Part shown: piece after piece, positions 41,809-50,483 of the stretch | Layout of the letters: each line of letters begins with the position of its first letter | How positions within the stretch are numbered: the stretch's first letter is position 1 | Assembly: GCA_964492485.1 (NCBI GenBank) | Contig: CAZBKM010000005.1 | Span: forward strand, 74,028 to 138,027 | Direction of reading: 5' to 3' | Source of the DNA: UBA5336 sp964492485 | GTDB lineage: Bacteria > Pseudomonadota > Alphaproteobacteria > Caulobacterales > Hyphomonadaceae | DNA: 64,000 nucleotides | The notes under the pieces: model-generated | Told to the model about the DNA's origin: nothing | Seen by the model: only the letters and a program-made list of their open reading frames with translations | The model's database searches: none | Translations under genes and position numbers: made by a program

Positions 41809-43941
41809 ATGTTTGATACCAAATCCGTGTCGCTGGAATGGGCCGGCCGCACACTGACGCTCGAAACCGGACGCATGGCTCGCCAGGCCGATGGGGCCGT
41901 GCTCGCCACCTATGGCGATACCACCGTGCTTGCCACGGCGGTCTACAACAAGACAGCAAATCCCGATCAGGACTTCTTTCCGCTGACCGTGCACTATCAG
42001 GAGAAGTACTACGCCTCGGGACGGATTCCCGGCGGCTTCTTCAAGCGCGAAGGTCGTCCGACGGAGAAGGAAACCCTGACGTCGCGCCTGATCGACCGGC
42101 CGCTGCGACCTCTGTTCGTCGACGGGTTCAAGAACGAGGTTCAGGTCGTCGTCACGGCGATTTCCTACGATCTCGAGAACGATCCGGACATTCTGGGAAT
42201 GGTGGCGGCCTCAGCCGCCTTGGTCCTGTCGGGAGCGCCCTTCATGGGGCCCATTGCCGGCGCCCGGGTCGGCTACAGGGATGGGCAGTACCTTATCAAT
42301 CCGCGGGTCGAAGACCTGATGGAGTCCGAGCTCGACCTGGTGGTCGCCGGGACGGCCGATGCCGTGATGATGGTGGAATCCGAAGCCCGCGAACTGCCCG
42401 AAGACGTCATGCTTGGCGCCGTGATGGCGGGTCATGAGGCCATGCAGCCCGTGATCGATGCGATCATCAAGCTGGCCGAACAGGCCGCAAAGGAACCGTT
42501 CGAGTTCGAACCGGAGGATCTGTCGGGTCCGAAGCAGGCGATCGTCGACCTGGTCGGCGCGGAGCTGCGCGAGGCCTACGGCATTGTCGACAAGCTGGAG
42601 CGCCAGACCGCCGTCGCGGCCCAGCGCGACCGGGCAAAGCTCGCGTTGGTTGCCTCCGAGGCGGCGCCTGACGGGATGACGCCGCAGATCTTCAAGGCTG
42701 CCTTCAAGGAAGCCGAGGCGGACGTGGTGCGCGGTACCATCCTGGACACCGGCAAGCGCATCGATGGCCGCGGCCTGGCTGATATTCGCCCGATCGTGGC
42801 CGAGGCCGGCGTGCTGCCGCGGACCCATGGCTCGGCGCTGTTTACCCGTGGCGAGACCCAGGCGCTGTGCGTGGCGACGCTGGGCACATCCGACGACGAG
42901 CAGTTCATCGATGGCCTGGGCGGCACCTCGAAGCAGCGATTCATGCTGCATTACAATTTCCCGCCCTACTCGGTCGGAGAGACGGGCCGCATGGGCGGTG
43001 CCGGCCGCCGGGAGATCGGCCACGGCAAGCTCGCCTGGCGCGCGCTCAGCGCGGTGCTTCCAGGGCCGGAGACCTTTCCCTACACCCTGAGGCTGGTGTC
43101 GGAGATCACCGAATCGAACGGCTCGTCCTCGATGGCGACGGTCTGCGGTTGCGCGCTGGCAATGATGGACGCCGGCATTCCGATCACCCGTCCCGTATCG
43201 GGGATTGCCATGGGCCTGATCAAGGAAGGGGATCGGCACGCCGTGCTGTCCGACATCCTGGGCGACGAGGACCACCTGGGCGATATGGACTTCAAGGTGG
43301 CCGGTACGGACGTGGGCGTCACCTCGCTGCAGATGGACATCAAGATCGCCGGAATCACCCGCGAGATCATGCAGACCGCGCTGGACCAGGCGAAAGGCGG
43401 TCGGATGCACATTCTCGAGGAAATGAAAAAGGCGCTCGCCAACAGCCGCGAGGCTCTGTCGGACTATGCGCCACAGATGGAGGTGATGCAGATCCCGGTC
43501 GACAAGATCCGGGAGGTCATCGGCTCGGGTGGCAAGGTCATCCGCGACATCGTGGAAACGACGGGCGCCCGGGTGAATATCGAGGATGACGGGACCGTGC
43601 AGGTATCGGCGCTGGACCGTGCGTCGATCGACGCCGCATTGAAGCGGATCAAGGAAATCACGGCAGAGCCTGAAGTCGGCGAGATCTACCAGGGCCGCGT
43701 CGTCTCCCTCAAGGATTTCGGCGCCTTCGTGAATTTCTTCGGGGCGCGCGACGGGCTGGTGCACGTCTCGCAGATGGCCAATCACCGGGTGAAGCATCCC
43801 AATGAACTCCTGAAGGAAGGCGACACCGTTTACGTCAAGCTGGTCGGTTTCGACGATCGCGGCAAAGTGCGTCTCTCCATGAAAATGGTCGATCAGGAGA
43901 CGGGGTTGGAGATCGCCGAAGAATCAGAAGCCGCAGACTAA
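41809..43941 (+). CDS. pnp: Polynucleotide phosphorylase
   Basis: 3'-5' phosphorolytic exoribonuclease of the RNA degradosome. 710 residues: two RNase PH domains (about 10-215 and 310-540) linked by a helical domain, then KH (about 555-615, PVDKIREVIGSGGKVIRDIV) and S1 (about 620-690, VGEIYQGRVVSLKDFGAFVN). Active-site region GGTSKQRFMLHYNFPPYSVG is intact. Ends with a strong terminator. Confidence 0.97.
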   Translation: MFDTKSVSLEWAGRTLTLETGRMARQADGAVLATYGDTTVLATAVYNKTANPDQDFFPLTVHYQEKYYASGRIPGGFFKREGRPTEKETLTSRLIDRPLRPLFVDGFKNEVQVVVTAISYDLENDPDILGMVAASAALVLSGAPFMGPIAGARVGYRDGQYLINPRVEDLMESELDLVVAGTADAVMMVESEARELPEDVMLGAVMAGHEAMQPVIDAIIKLAEQAAKEPFEFEPEDLSGPKQAIVDLVGAELREAYGIVDKLERQTAVAAQRDRAKLALVASEAAPDGMTPQIFKAAFKEAEADVVRGTILDTGKRIDGRGLADIRPIVAEAGVLPRTHGSALFTRGETQALCVATLGTSDDEQFIDGLGGTSKQRFMLHYNFPPYSVGETGRMGGAGRREIGHGKLAWRALSAVLPGPETFPYTLRLVSEITESNGSSSMATVCGCALAMMDAGIPITRPVSGIAMGLIKEGDRHAVLSDILGDEDHLGDMDFKVAGTDVGVTSLQMDIKIAGITREIMQTALDQAKGGRMHILEEMKKALANSREALSDYAPQMEVMQIPVDKIREVIGSGGKVIRDIVETTGARVNIEDDGTVQVSALDRASIDAALKRIKEITAEPEVGEIYQGRVVSLKDFGAFVNFFGARDGLVHVSQMANHRVKHPNELLKEGDTVYVKLVGFDDRGKVRLSMKMVDQETGLEIAEESEAAD

Positions 43942-43977
43942 ACATCCGCCCACTGACGGATTATCGATGATCGTGAA

Positions 43978-44005
43978 GGGCCGCCCGCGAAGGGCGGCCC
44001 TTTTT
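43978..44005 (+). terminator. Intrinsic terminator after pnp
   Basis: GGGCCGCCC and GGGCGGCCC, perfect over nine bases with a five-base GCGAA loop, followed by TTTTT. It closes the long rimP-to-pnp unit. Confidence 0.9.
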
Positions 44006-44110
44006 CGTGTCAACACGGAAAATTTCCGAAAGCGACGAATACCCGGAAAATACTGCAAAAATTGTCGAATGCGGCCCACGAAACGGTTCCTGTGCGGATC
44101 AACTCAATCC

Positions 44111-44136
44111 ATGACGTCATTGACAATAAACTGTCA
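44111..44136. promoter_or_regulatory. Palindromes upstream of the CAP-domain gene
   Basis: ATGACGTCAT (44111-44120) is a perfect 10-base palindrome, immediately followed by TGACA-ATAAAC-TGTCA (44121-44136), a second inverted repeat. The surrounding 140 bases are AT-rich compared with the window. Could be operator sites for the CAP gene; the regulator is unknown. Confidence 0.4.
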
Positions 44137-44146
44137 CATACGAACC

Positions 44147-45019
44147 ATGACATCCATGTTACAGTTTTATGACAAATATTGGACCCTGTCCGTGCTGGCG
44201 CTTGCGGCACTGACGGTCCCCGCCAACGCCGAGCCCGCCGCATCCGACGGATGTGAACTTTCCGATGGCTACGCCCGGGAGCTACCCGCCTTCATGGCTG
44301 AAGCCGACGCCTGTCTGGCGCGAGAGGTCACGGCGCCCGCCAAGGCAACTGCGGAGCGGATCGCGGTGCTCACGGAACGCCTTCGCGCCAAGGCGGGGCT
44401 GGCGGCGTTCGCCACCCGCGACAGCCTCGACCGGGCCGCCAGGGCCCATGCGCTCGACATGGCCGCCCGTGGCTATGTGGCCCACTCGGACCCGGAAGGC
44501 CGAAACCATCTCGACAGGTTGCGCGCTCTGGACCGGACGCTGCTGGTCGGAGCGACCGGCGCCAATGTGGCCGTGGTCCCCAAGAGCTATGGTCCGATCG
44601 ACGCCTTCAATGCGCTGATCGAGGATGAGGTGAACCGCGAGAACCTCACACGGTCGTCCTTCACCCATGCCGGCGTCGGCGTGGCCGAAGGGCCGGACGC
44701 TCTCTACCTGGTGCAGGTCTTCGCCCAGGTGGATGGCGAGTTGGAAACCCCGCTGCCACTCAGGCTTCCAGCGCTCGCATCGGTGAAGGCCGAGCTGCTT
44801 AACCCCCGCTTCGAACCGGAAGCCTGGCGGCTCGAGGCGTCCGATGGCCGTCCGGTGCGTCGGGGGCTCGGCACGACGATCCTCGCCCGCAACGGCGGGC
44901 CGGATGCAGACGGGCCCTACTATCTGGAGATCGACGCGCGCCTGGGAACCGCCGTCTATGCCCTGAACGGTCCGATGGTAAGCGGTCCGACGATCGCTGC
45001 AGCGCGCGATACCGACTGA
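44147..45019 (+). CDS. Exported CAP/SCP-domain protein
   Basis: 290 residues from ATG 44147 with a signal peptide (hydrophobic core WTLSVLALAALTVPANA). Residues about 75-200 form a CAP fold: LDRAARAHALDMAARGYVAH, then GATGANVAVVPKSYGPIDAF, LTRSSFTHAGVGVAEG and LYLVQVFAQ. Bacterial members are mostly uncharacterised; some bind lipids or calcium or act in the envelope. The C-terminal 80 residues are a separate region I cannot assign. A start upstream at 43967 would run through the pnp terminator and is rejected. Confidence 0.82.
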   Translation: MTSMLQFYDKYWTLSVLALAALTVPANAEPAASDGCELSDGYARELPAFMAEADACLAREVTAPAKATAERIAVLTERLRAKAGLAAFATRDSLDRAARAHALDMAARGYVAHSDPEGRNHLDRLRALDRTLLVGATGANVAVVPKSYGPIDAFNALIEDEVNRENLTRSSFTHAGVGVAEGPDALYLVQVFAQVDGELETPLPLRLPALASVKAELLNPRFEPEAWRLEASDGRPVRRGLGTTILARNGGPDADGPYYLEIDARLGTAVYALNGPMVSGPTIAAARDTD

Positions 45020-45057
45020 ACGGTTTCGCCTTCGCATGCGTCGGGATAAGACGCGGC

Positions 45058-45765
45058 ATGACCCGTGACCGCCGCGTCTTTCTCATCGCCGTTGCCGGAG
45101 GGTCCGGCTCCGGCAAATCAACGGTCGTCGATGCCCTGCTCGCCCGCCTCGGGCCTGAGCAGGGCATTGTCGTTCATGAAGATGCCTATTACTGGCCGAT
45201 GTCCCATTATGGCGAGGCGCGAACCGACACCGAGCGGGCCGAGCTGGCTGCCCGGGTCGATTATGACGATCCCGGGGCGAAGGATGTCGGCCGCCTGGTC
45301 AGCGATCTGGCAGCCGTAAAGCGCGGGGAGGCAGTCGACATTCCCGTCTATGACTATGCCCGGCACGACCGAAGCGACACCCAGCGCCGGATTGCCCCAC
45401 GGCCTGTGGTGATCTTCGAGGGAATTCACGCCTTGTCCCTGCCGGAACTGCGACCGCTTGTGGACCTGGCGATTTATGTTGACACGCCAGACGATCTGCG
45501 ACTGGCCCGCCGGTTGCGCCGCGACGTGGTCGAGCGGGGCCGCGATGTGGAGGGTGTGCTCAACCAGTATCTCGCAAGCGTGCGGCCGGCTCACTACCGC
45601 CATACCTATCCAGCCAAGTTCTCGGCCGACCTGGTGATCGCCGACGAGGGCCTGCCTGCCTATGGCGACATCGTTCCCTCGGAGGCCGCCATAGAACGGA
45701 TGCTGGCGCCGATCCTCGAACGGCTGCACCGGGCGGGACTGACCCTCAGCCGCACCGCGCCCTGA
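45058..45765 (+). CDS. udk: Uridine kinase-like protein
   Basis: P-loop nucleoside kinase. Walker A at 14-21 (GGSGSGKS), then EDAYYWPMSH, DYDDPGAKD, VYDYARHDRSDT and VVIFEGIHAL as in uridine/cytidine kinases and phosphoribulokinase relatives. The 235 residues include the lid arginines (RLARRLRRDVVERGRDVE). Substrate cannot be fixed from sequence; uridine is the family default. Confidence 0.85.
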   Translation: MTRDRRVFLIAVAGGSGSGKSTVVDALLARLGPEQGIVVHEDAYYWPMSHYGEARTDTERAELAARVDYDDPGAKDVGRLVSDLAAVKRGEAVDIPVYDYARHDRSDTQRRIAPRPVVIFEGIHALSLPELRPLVDLAIYVDTPDDLRLARRLRRDVVERGRDVEGVLNQYLASVRPAHYRHTYPAKFSADLVIADEGLPAYGDIVPSEAAIERMLAPILERLHRAGLTLSRTAP

Positions 45766-45816
45766 TGAGCCAGGGCCAGACGGCGGGGGCATACGTCCGG
45801 TCCATGCCGCGCCCTG

Positions 45817-46431
45817 TCACCGGACGCGCAGTTCGAATGCGACCAGCAGGATCGCGGCGGCTGCCGCCCAGGCGCCCAGGATGCGGGGGGCCAGAGCGAA
45901 GGCCATGTGCCGGTGCGACCGGCGCAGGCTCCAGCTTGCCGCGCCGGCGAGGTAGAGCGTCATCAGGAGCGCGCCGGCAAGGCTGCCGAGGGTGGTGGGC
46001 AGCAGACCCCGCGCCATAGGGGACAGGTCGGGCAGGGCAGCGAGCCCGGCCACGAGGCCGCCCGACAGGGCAGCCGCCATCGCCGGCGCGCGCGTGGTGG
46101 ATGCCTGCGCGGCAACGCCTCCGCCGAACAACACGATCAGGCCCAGTGCCGCGAGGGTCGCCTCTCCTCCACCAAACCCCCAGGCGATCAGCGTGCCGGC
46201 AAGCAGGGCGGCAAGGTAGATGGCCCAGGCCAGGGGCTGGGCGCCGGTCGGGGCACGGGCAAGGACCAGGCCAAGCGTTGCGGCGAGCAGACCTTGAACC
46301 GGTTCGAGGATCGGTTGGACGAGGCCGCTGGCGAGCCCTTCTGCGCCGGGGAGCGGCGCGTGGGCGTGGGCCCCCTGACCGAGCAGGATGGCGCCGCAGA
46401 GGAGGGCCGGAAACCGGCGAAACCTAGGCAA
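45817..46431 (-). CDS. HupE/UreJ-like membrane protein (second of pair)
   Basis: 204 residues, a signal-like N-terminus and about six hydrophobic helices (for example AAMAAALSGGLVAGLAALPD). The composition and the position next to a clear HupE/UreJ gene suggest a relative; sequence similarity to the family is weak by eye. Its start overlaps the upstream gene by eight bases, so the two are co-translated. May work as a two-part metal carrier with its neighbour; inference only. Confidence 0.55.
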   Translation of the reverse strand: MPRFRRFPALLCGAILLGQGAHAHAPLPGAEGLASGLVQPILEPVQGLLAATLGLVLARAPTGAQPLAWAIYLAALLAGTLIAWGFGGGEATLAALGLIVLFGGGVAAQASTTRAPAMAAALSGGLVAGLAALPDLSPMARGLLPTTLGSLAGALLMTLYLAGAASWSLRRSHRHMAFALAPRILGAWAAAAAILLVAFELRVR

Positions 46432-47017
46432 GGCCGAACAGGAACCCTGTCCCCAGGATCGCGATCACCGCGCCTGAGGCCTGCAGGACGATGCGTCCTT
46501 GCGGGCGGTCTGCGAGCAGGCCGAACCCGATCCCCGCCAGGTGCAGCAGACCTGTGGAGAGAACGAAGCCGACCGCATAGGCCGCTGGATTGGCCGCATG
46601 GGGCAGTTCGGTGCCGTGGGCATGGCCGTGAAACACGGCGAAAGCGGCAACAAGTGCCAGCGCCACGCTCAGGGGCGCGCGCCAGGCGGCAAGGATCGCC
46701 AGGCCGATGACGATCGAGGATAAGGCGATTCCCGGCTCGACGAGCGGCAGGGGCAAGCCGATCACGCCGGCCGCTCCGCCCAGTGCCATGATGGCGGGAA
46801 AGGCCAGCGGCAGCATCCAGATCGCCGGCTGGCGAAGGAAGGCGCCCCATATGCCCACCGCGACCATGGCGGTGACATGGTCCCAGCCGAACAGCGGATG
46901 CGTGAAGCCCGAGGCGAATCCCCCTGCGAGACCCTCGCCGCGTGCATGTGCCGCTGCAGGCAGGGCCGTGGCCTGGGCCAGCACGAACCAGGCTGAGAAG
47001 GCGGCCAGGCGGCGCAT
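46424..47017 (-). CDS. hupE: HupE/UreJ family metal-uptake protein
   Basis: 197 residues from ATG 47017, chosen for its GGAGA ribosome site; 26 extra codons upstream are not family-like and run into fabI. Signal peptide, then the hallmark FASGFTHPLFGWDHVTAMVA near residues 37-55 and a second His-rich site AAFAVFHGHAHGTELPHAAN. Family members carry nickel or cobalt in hydrogenase or urease clusters; no such enzyme genes lie nearby, so the metal and purpose here are unknown. Confidence 0.85.
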   Translation of the reverse strand: MRRLAAFSAWFVLAQATALPAAAHARGEGLAGGFASGFTHPLFGWDHVTAMVAVGIWGAFLRQPAIWMLPLAFPAIMALGGAAGVIGLPLPLVEPGIALSSIVIGLAILAAWRAPLSVALALVAAFAVFHGHAHGTELPHAANPAAYAVGFVLSTGLLHLAGIGFGLLADRPQGRIVLQASGAVIAILGTGFLFGLA

Positions 47018-47045
47018 CGGGATCTCCAGCAGACGCAGGACCGGG

Positions 47046-47858
47046 TCAGGTGTCGAGGTCGGGCACGCCGACGGCATGGAATCCGGCATCCACATGGATC
47101 ACCTCCCCGGCAATCGATTGACCCAGGGGCGAGAGAAGATAGAGCGCGCAACCGGCCACGCCGTCCATGCGTGTGTCCTCCTTCAGGAGGGACCAGTCGC
47201 GCCCGGTGGACATGAGGCTCTTGCCGCCCCGGATACCGGCCATGGCGAGCGTCTTCATCGGTCCGGCCGAGATGGCGTTCACGCGAATACCCTTGGGCCC
47301 GAGGTCGCGCGCGGCGTAGCGGGTCGCCGCCTCGAGACCGGCCTTGGCCACACCCATCACATTGTAGGAGGGGACCGTCCGCTCTGCGCCCAGATAGGTC
47401 ATGGTGACCATGGCGCCGCCCTCGGTCATGAGGGCGCTGGCCCGGCGGGCGGCATCGACAAAGGAAAAGACGGAAATGTCCATGGCGCGGCGGAAGCCCT
47501 CACGGGTCGTGTTCTCCACGAAACTGCCCTGCAGTTCGTCCTTTCCGGCAAAGGCAATGGCATGCACCAGAAAGTCCAGTCGGCCCCAGCGGTCGGCAAT
47601 TCGGGCGAAGGCGGCGTCCATCTGCGCGTCGTCGGTTACATCGGCCGGTACCATGAAATCCATGCCAAGCGACTCCACCAGCGGGCGTACGCGCTTTTCA
47701 AGGACATCGCCCTGATAGGTGAATGCCAGTTCGGCGCCCTGGGCCGCCAATTGGCGGGAAATCCCCCAGGCGATGGAATTCTGGTTGGCGACGCCCATGA
47801 CGAGGCCACGCTTGCCTTTCATCAGGTCGCCCGCAGGCGGGGTCCAGGCTTCCGACAT
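47046..47858 (-). CDS. fabI: Enoyl-ACP reductase FabI
   Basis: Last step of fatty acid elongation, NAD(P)H-dependent and target of triclosan. From ATG 47858, which has a GGAG site eight bases upstream; the ATG nine bases earlier is too close to that site. 270 residues. SDR fold with RGLVMGVANQNSIAWGISRQ and the catalytic Tyr155-x9-Tyr165-x6-Lys172 pattern (TYLGAERTVPSYNVMGVAK). fabA lies upstream on the same strand, but fabB, which usually separates them, is absent. Confidence 0.96.
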   Translation of the reverse strand: MSEAWTPPAGDLMKGKRGLVMGVANQNSIAWGISRQLAAQGAELAFTYQGDVLEKRVRPLVESLGMDFMVPADVTDDAQMDAAFARIADRWGRLDFLVHAIAFAGKDELQGSFVENTTREGFRRAMDISVFSFVDAARRASALMTEGGAMVTMTYLGAERTVPSYNVMGVAKAGLEAATRYAARDLGPKGIRVNAISAGPMKTLAMAGIRGGKSLMSTGRDWSLLKEDTRMDGVAGCALYLLSPLGQSIAGEVIHVDAGFHAVGVPDLDT

Positions 47859-47923
47859 ACCATCCACTCCGATCCGTTTTCTGGGCTTTGGCTAGGCGGC
47901 GGCGGCGCGCGGGTCAATCGGTC

Positions 47924-48040
47924 TGAAGCGCTTCCAGGCGAAGTGGGCACCGGTTCGCCGTCCGGAAGCGCGTGAGGCAAGACCTGCTTCCAGGCGAAGT
48001 GGGTACCGGTTCGCCGTCCGGAAGCGCGTGAGGCAAGACT
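47924..48040. repeat. R1 repeat, tandem pair
   Basis: Two copies of a 56-base unit starting at 47931 and 47987. Each holds GGCGAAGTGGGYACCGGTT and CGCC inside arms GCGCTTCC/GGAAGCGC (first) or GCTTCC/GGAAGC (second). Located in the 301-base gene-free stretch 47859-48159 between fabI and fabA, where fabB would be expected. The rest of that stretch is R2 copy 2 plus about 60 bases with no visible function. Confidence 0.85.
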
Positions 48041-48061
48041 TGGCTGCAGGCTAGCGGCCTG

Positions 48062-48163
48062 GAGAAAGTTCGGAACAGACGGACTCGGTTGCGAACGGAG
48101 ACTTGCGCAATAACAGTGATGTAAAGCGACGGTCCGGCGTGAAACGAAAGGCCGGCGCTTCAG
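48062..48163 (+). repeat. R2 two-hairpin repeat, copy 2 (at the fabA 3' end)
   Basis: Roughly nine in ten positions agree with copy 3 by eye. The downstream end covers the fabA stop codon (fabA is read on the minus strand). Hairpin 2 arms are AAGCGACGG near 48124 and CCGGCGCTT ending 48160. Located next to the R1 tandem pair. Confidence 0.75.
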
Positions 48164-48699
48164 TTCGACAGTTCGCTAGGCTGGAACAGGCCGACCTTCA
48201 TGTCGGTTGCCGTGTAGACTTGTTTGTCGTCGGCGAAGACCTTTCCGTCCGCCACCCCGAGCACGAGGCGGCCGCGCTTCACGCGCTTGAGCTCCACCTC
48301 GTAGCGCACGCGCTTGACCGACGGCGTGATCTGCCCGGTGAACTTGACCTCGCCCACGCCAAGGGCGCGTCCCTTTCCCGGCGAGCCGGACCAGCCAAGC
48401 CAGTAGCCCACGGCCTGCCACATGGCGTCGAGGCCGAGGCAGCCTGGCATGACCGGATCGCCGGGGAAGTGGCACTGGAAGAACCAGAGGTCCGGATGAA
48501 TGTCCAATTCCCCGATCACGTGCCCCTTGCCGAAGGTGCCGCCCTCCATCGTGATTTCGGTGATGCGGTCCATCATCAGCATGGGCGGGGCGGGAAGCTG
48601 GGCGTTGCCCGGGCCAAAGAGGTCGCCCTGGCCGGACCGGATCAGGTCGTCGTGACTATAGGCGGCCTTTGGGGAGTGAAAGTCGTGGGGGCTCTGCAC
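48160..48699 (-). CDS. fabA: 3-hydroxydecanoyl-ACP dehydratase/isomerase FabA
   Basis: Starts unsaturated fatty acid synthesis in the anaerobic pathway. From GTG 48699, 179 residues; E. coli FabA has 172, and His77 and Asp91 here (QCHFPGDPVMPGCLGLDAMW) keep the catalytic spacing. The frame is open further upstream but not family-like. The C-terminus ends in the R2 repeat. FabA normally acts with FabB; that gene is not adjacent. Confidence 0.95.
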   Translation of the reverse strand: MQSPHDFHSPKAAYSHDDLIRSGQGDLFGPGNAQLPAPPMLMMDRITEITMEGGTFGKGHVIGELDIHPDLWFFQCHFPGDPVMPGCLGLDAMWQAVGYWLGWSGSPGKGRALGVGEVKFTGQITPSVKRVRYEVELKRVKRGRLVLGVADGKVFADDKQVYTATDMKVGLFQPSELSN

Positions 48700-48831
48700 G
48701 CGGTTGCTCTTTCTCTTGGGTCGGGCTCTTGAATCGAGCTCTCGGCTCTGGTGTTCGCTCGTTCCTGCCCGAACCCAGCCCATGCGGCAACCTTGGCAGG
48801 CAAGCGGCAGTGCTGCCAGGTCGCGGCCGTG

Positions 48832-49395
48832 CTACTCCTCGCGTGCGCCCCAGACAGCCTCGCGGATCGCCCAGCCACGCCGCCCCTCGACGCGCACGTC
48901 GCACCAGTGGCGCAGGCAGTCGCCAAGCTTCACCACGAGACCCGCTTCCAGCCGGGCGGCAACCGGCGCGTCGCTGCGTGGGCCGTCGCGCAGCGGCGTG
49001 TCGATGCGGATCAGGCCGGTGCGTGTCCCGTCAAGCATTCGGGCATGGACCCAGACCTCGTCGCCGTCGGGGTCGCGGACCCGGCGCCAGTCTATGCTTT
49101 CCTTCACGATCAGTACCGGCAGGTCCTGGCGGCGATACTGCCACAGGATCGGATGCTCCTCGCTCGGGCCGGCGCGGCCGTTCACCTCGCCGTAGCGCAG
49201 GCTCGCAAACCGAGGCACCGGCTCGCCGCTGATATGGCTGATCCGAGCCTCCGGCTCGCCGCTCTGGGCAGTGGCCGTGGGAAAGAGGCAAGTGCCCGCT
49301 ACCGCGCAGGCAGCGACCGCCAACCGTCGCGCCAGGCGTCGCGCAGGGCGCGCGCGCACAAGTCGGCTGGGGCGGGACAGGGACACAGGACGCAT
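48832..49395 (-). CDS. Exported SH3-domain protein
   Basis: 187 residues from ATG 49395, with an Arg-rich N-terminus and a signal sequence (LAVAACAVAGTCLFPTATAQ). Two SH3b-like units follow: VPRFASLRYGEVNGRAGPSE to VWVHARMLDG, and VAARLEAGLVVKLGDCLRHW to GRRGWAIREAVWG. Such proteins often bind peptidoglycan stem peptides; binding here is inferred. Divergent from the dehydrogenase gene with about 100 bases between. Confidence 0.78.
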   Translation of the reverse strand: MRPVSLSRPSRLVRARPARRLARRLAVAACAVAGTCLFPTATAQSGEPEARISHISGEPVPRFASLRYGEVNGRAGPSEEHPILWQYRRQDLPVLIVKESIDWRRVRDPDGDEVWVHARMLDGTRTGLIRIDTPLRDGPRSDAPVAARLEAGLVVKLGDCLRHWCDVRVEGRRGWAIREAVWGAREE

Positions 49396-49496
49396 GGCGT
49401 GATCTTGCCGTGGGTTGATGAATCCCTCGTAAATTGCGTGAGATTGGCGGGCCGCGGGCGCTCTGCTAACAACAGGCGTCGCGTGAGAGAGGTCCA

Positions 49497-50483
49497 ATGG
49501 CGAATCGCAAGCTAAAGGTCGTTGTCACCCGCAAGCTGCCCAGCGCGGTGGAGCTTCGCCTGAAGGAACTGTTCGACGCCGAACTGAACGAGACGGACAC
49601 GCCCTTCACGCCGGTCCAGCTCGCGGATGCCATGGCGCGGGCGGACGTTCTGGTGCCGACGGTGACTGACCGGATCGATTCGGGGCTCGTGGCCGGGGCC
49701 GGGGCGCAGCTTCGCCTGATCGCGCAGTTCGGAGCGGGGATCGACAACATCGCGGTAGATGCGGCCGTGGACCGGGGGCTGACCGTTACCAATACGCCGG
49801 GCGTCCTGACGGACGACACCGCCGACGCGGCCATGGCATTGATCCTGTCCGTGCCCCGGCGCCTGTTCGAGGGCGCCCGCGTGATTCGACAGGGCGGGTT
49901 CACCGGCTGGTCGCCCACCTGGATGATGGGACGCCGGATCGCCGGCAAACGGCTTGGCATTATCGGCATGGGCCGTATCGGACAGGCCGTCGCAAAGCGG
50001 GCGCGCGCATTCGGTCTGCAGATCCACTATCACAACCGAAAGCCGGTGAGTCCTAAGATCGAGGAGCTTCTGGGCGCGACCTATTGGGAGAGCCTCGACC
50101 AGATGCTGGCGCGGATGGACATCGTGTCGGTGCATTGTCCGCACACGCCGGCCACCTACCACCTGCTCAACGCCCGCCGGATCGACCTGATGAAGCCCGA
50201 CACTTTCGTGATCAACACCGCTCGAGGCGAGGTGATCGACGAAGGCGCGCTGGCCCGCGCGCTGGAGGAGGGTCGCATCGCCGGTGCGGGGCTCGACGTG
50301 TTCGAGCGGGAGCCGGCCGTCAACGAGACGCTGAAGAGCCTGCCCAATGTGGTGCTGTTGCCGCACATGGGCTCGGCAACCGAGGAAGCGCGGGTGGAGA
50401 TGGGCGAGAAGGTCATCATCAACATCAAGACCTTCGCCGACGGACACAAGCCGCCAGATCGCGTGATCCCGGCGATCCTCTAG
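49497..50483 (+). CDS. D-2-hydroxyacid dehydrogenase (glyoxylate/hydroxypyruvate reductase type)
   Basis: NAD(P)-dependent oxidoreductase. 328 residues; nucleotide-binding GMGRIGQ at 157-163; catalytic Arg243 (NTARGEVIDEG), Glu272 (VFEREP) and His290 (LPHMGSAT). The nearest characterised relatives act on glyoxylate or hydroxypyruvate, but substrate cannot be read from the sequence. Stop overlaps the small zinc-type gene converging from the right by four bases. Confidence 0.93.
   Translation: MANRKLKVVVTRKLPSAVELRLKELFDAELNETDTPFTPVQLADAMARADVLVPTVTDRIDSGLVAGAGAQLRLIAQFGAGIDNIAVDAAVDRGLTVTNTPGVLTDDTADAAMALILSVPRRLFEGARVIRQGGFTGWSPTWMMGRRIAGKRLGIIGMGRIGQAVAKRARAFGLQIHYHNRKPVSPKIEELLGATYWESLDQMLARMDIVSVHCPHTPATYHLLNARRIDLMKPDTFVINTARGEVIDEGALARALEEGRIAGAGLDVFEREPAVNETLKSLPNVVLLPHMGSATEEARVEMGEKVIINIKTFADGHKPPDRVIPAIL

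Noticed and set aside
43967..44146. Upstream extension of the CAP-domain protein
   Set aside because: It would start within the pnp terminator and bury the signal peptide 60 residues inside the protein.
47924..48040. CRISPR array
   Set aside because: Only two units, palindromic throughout, with no unique spacers and no cas genes.
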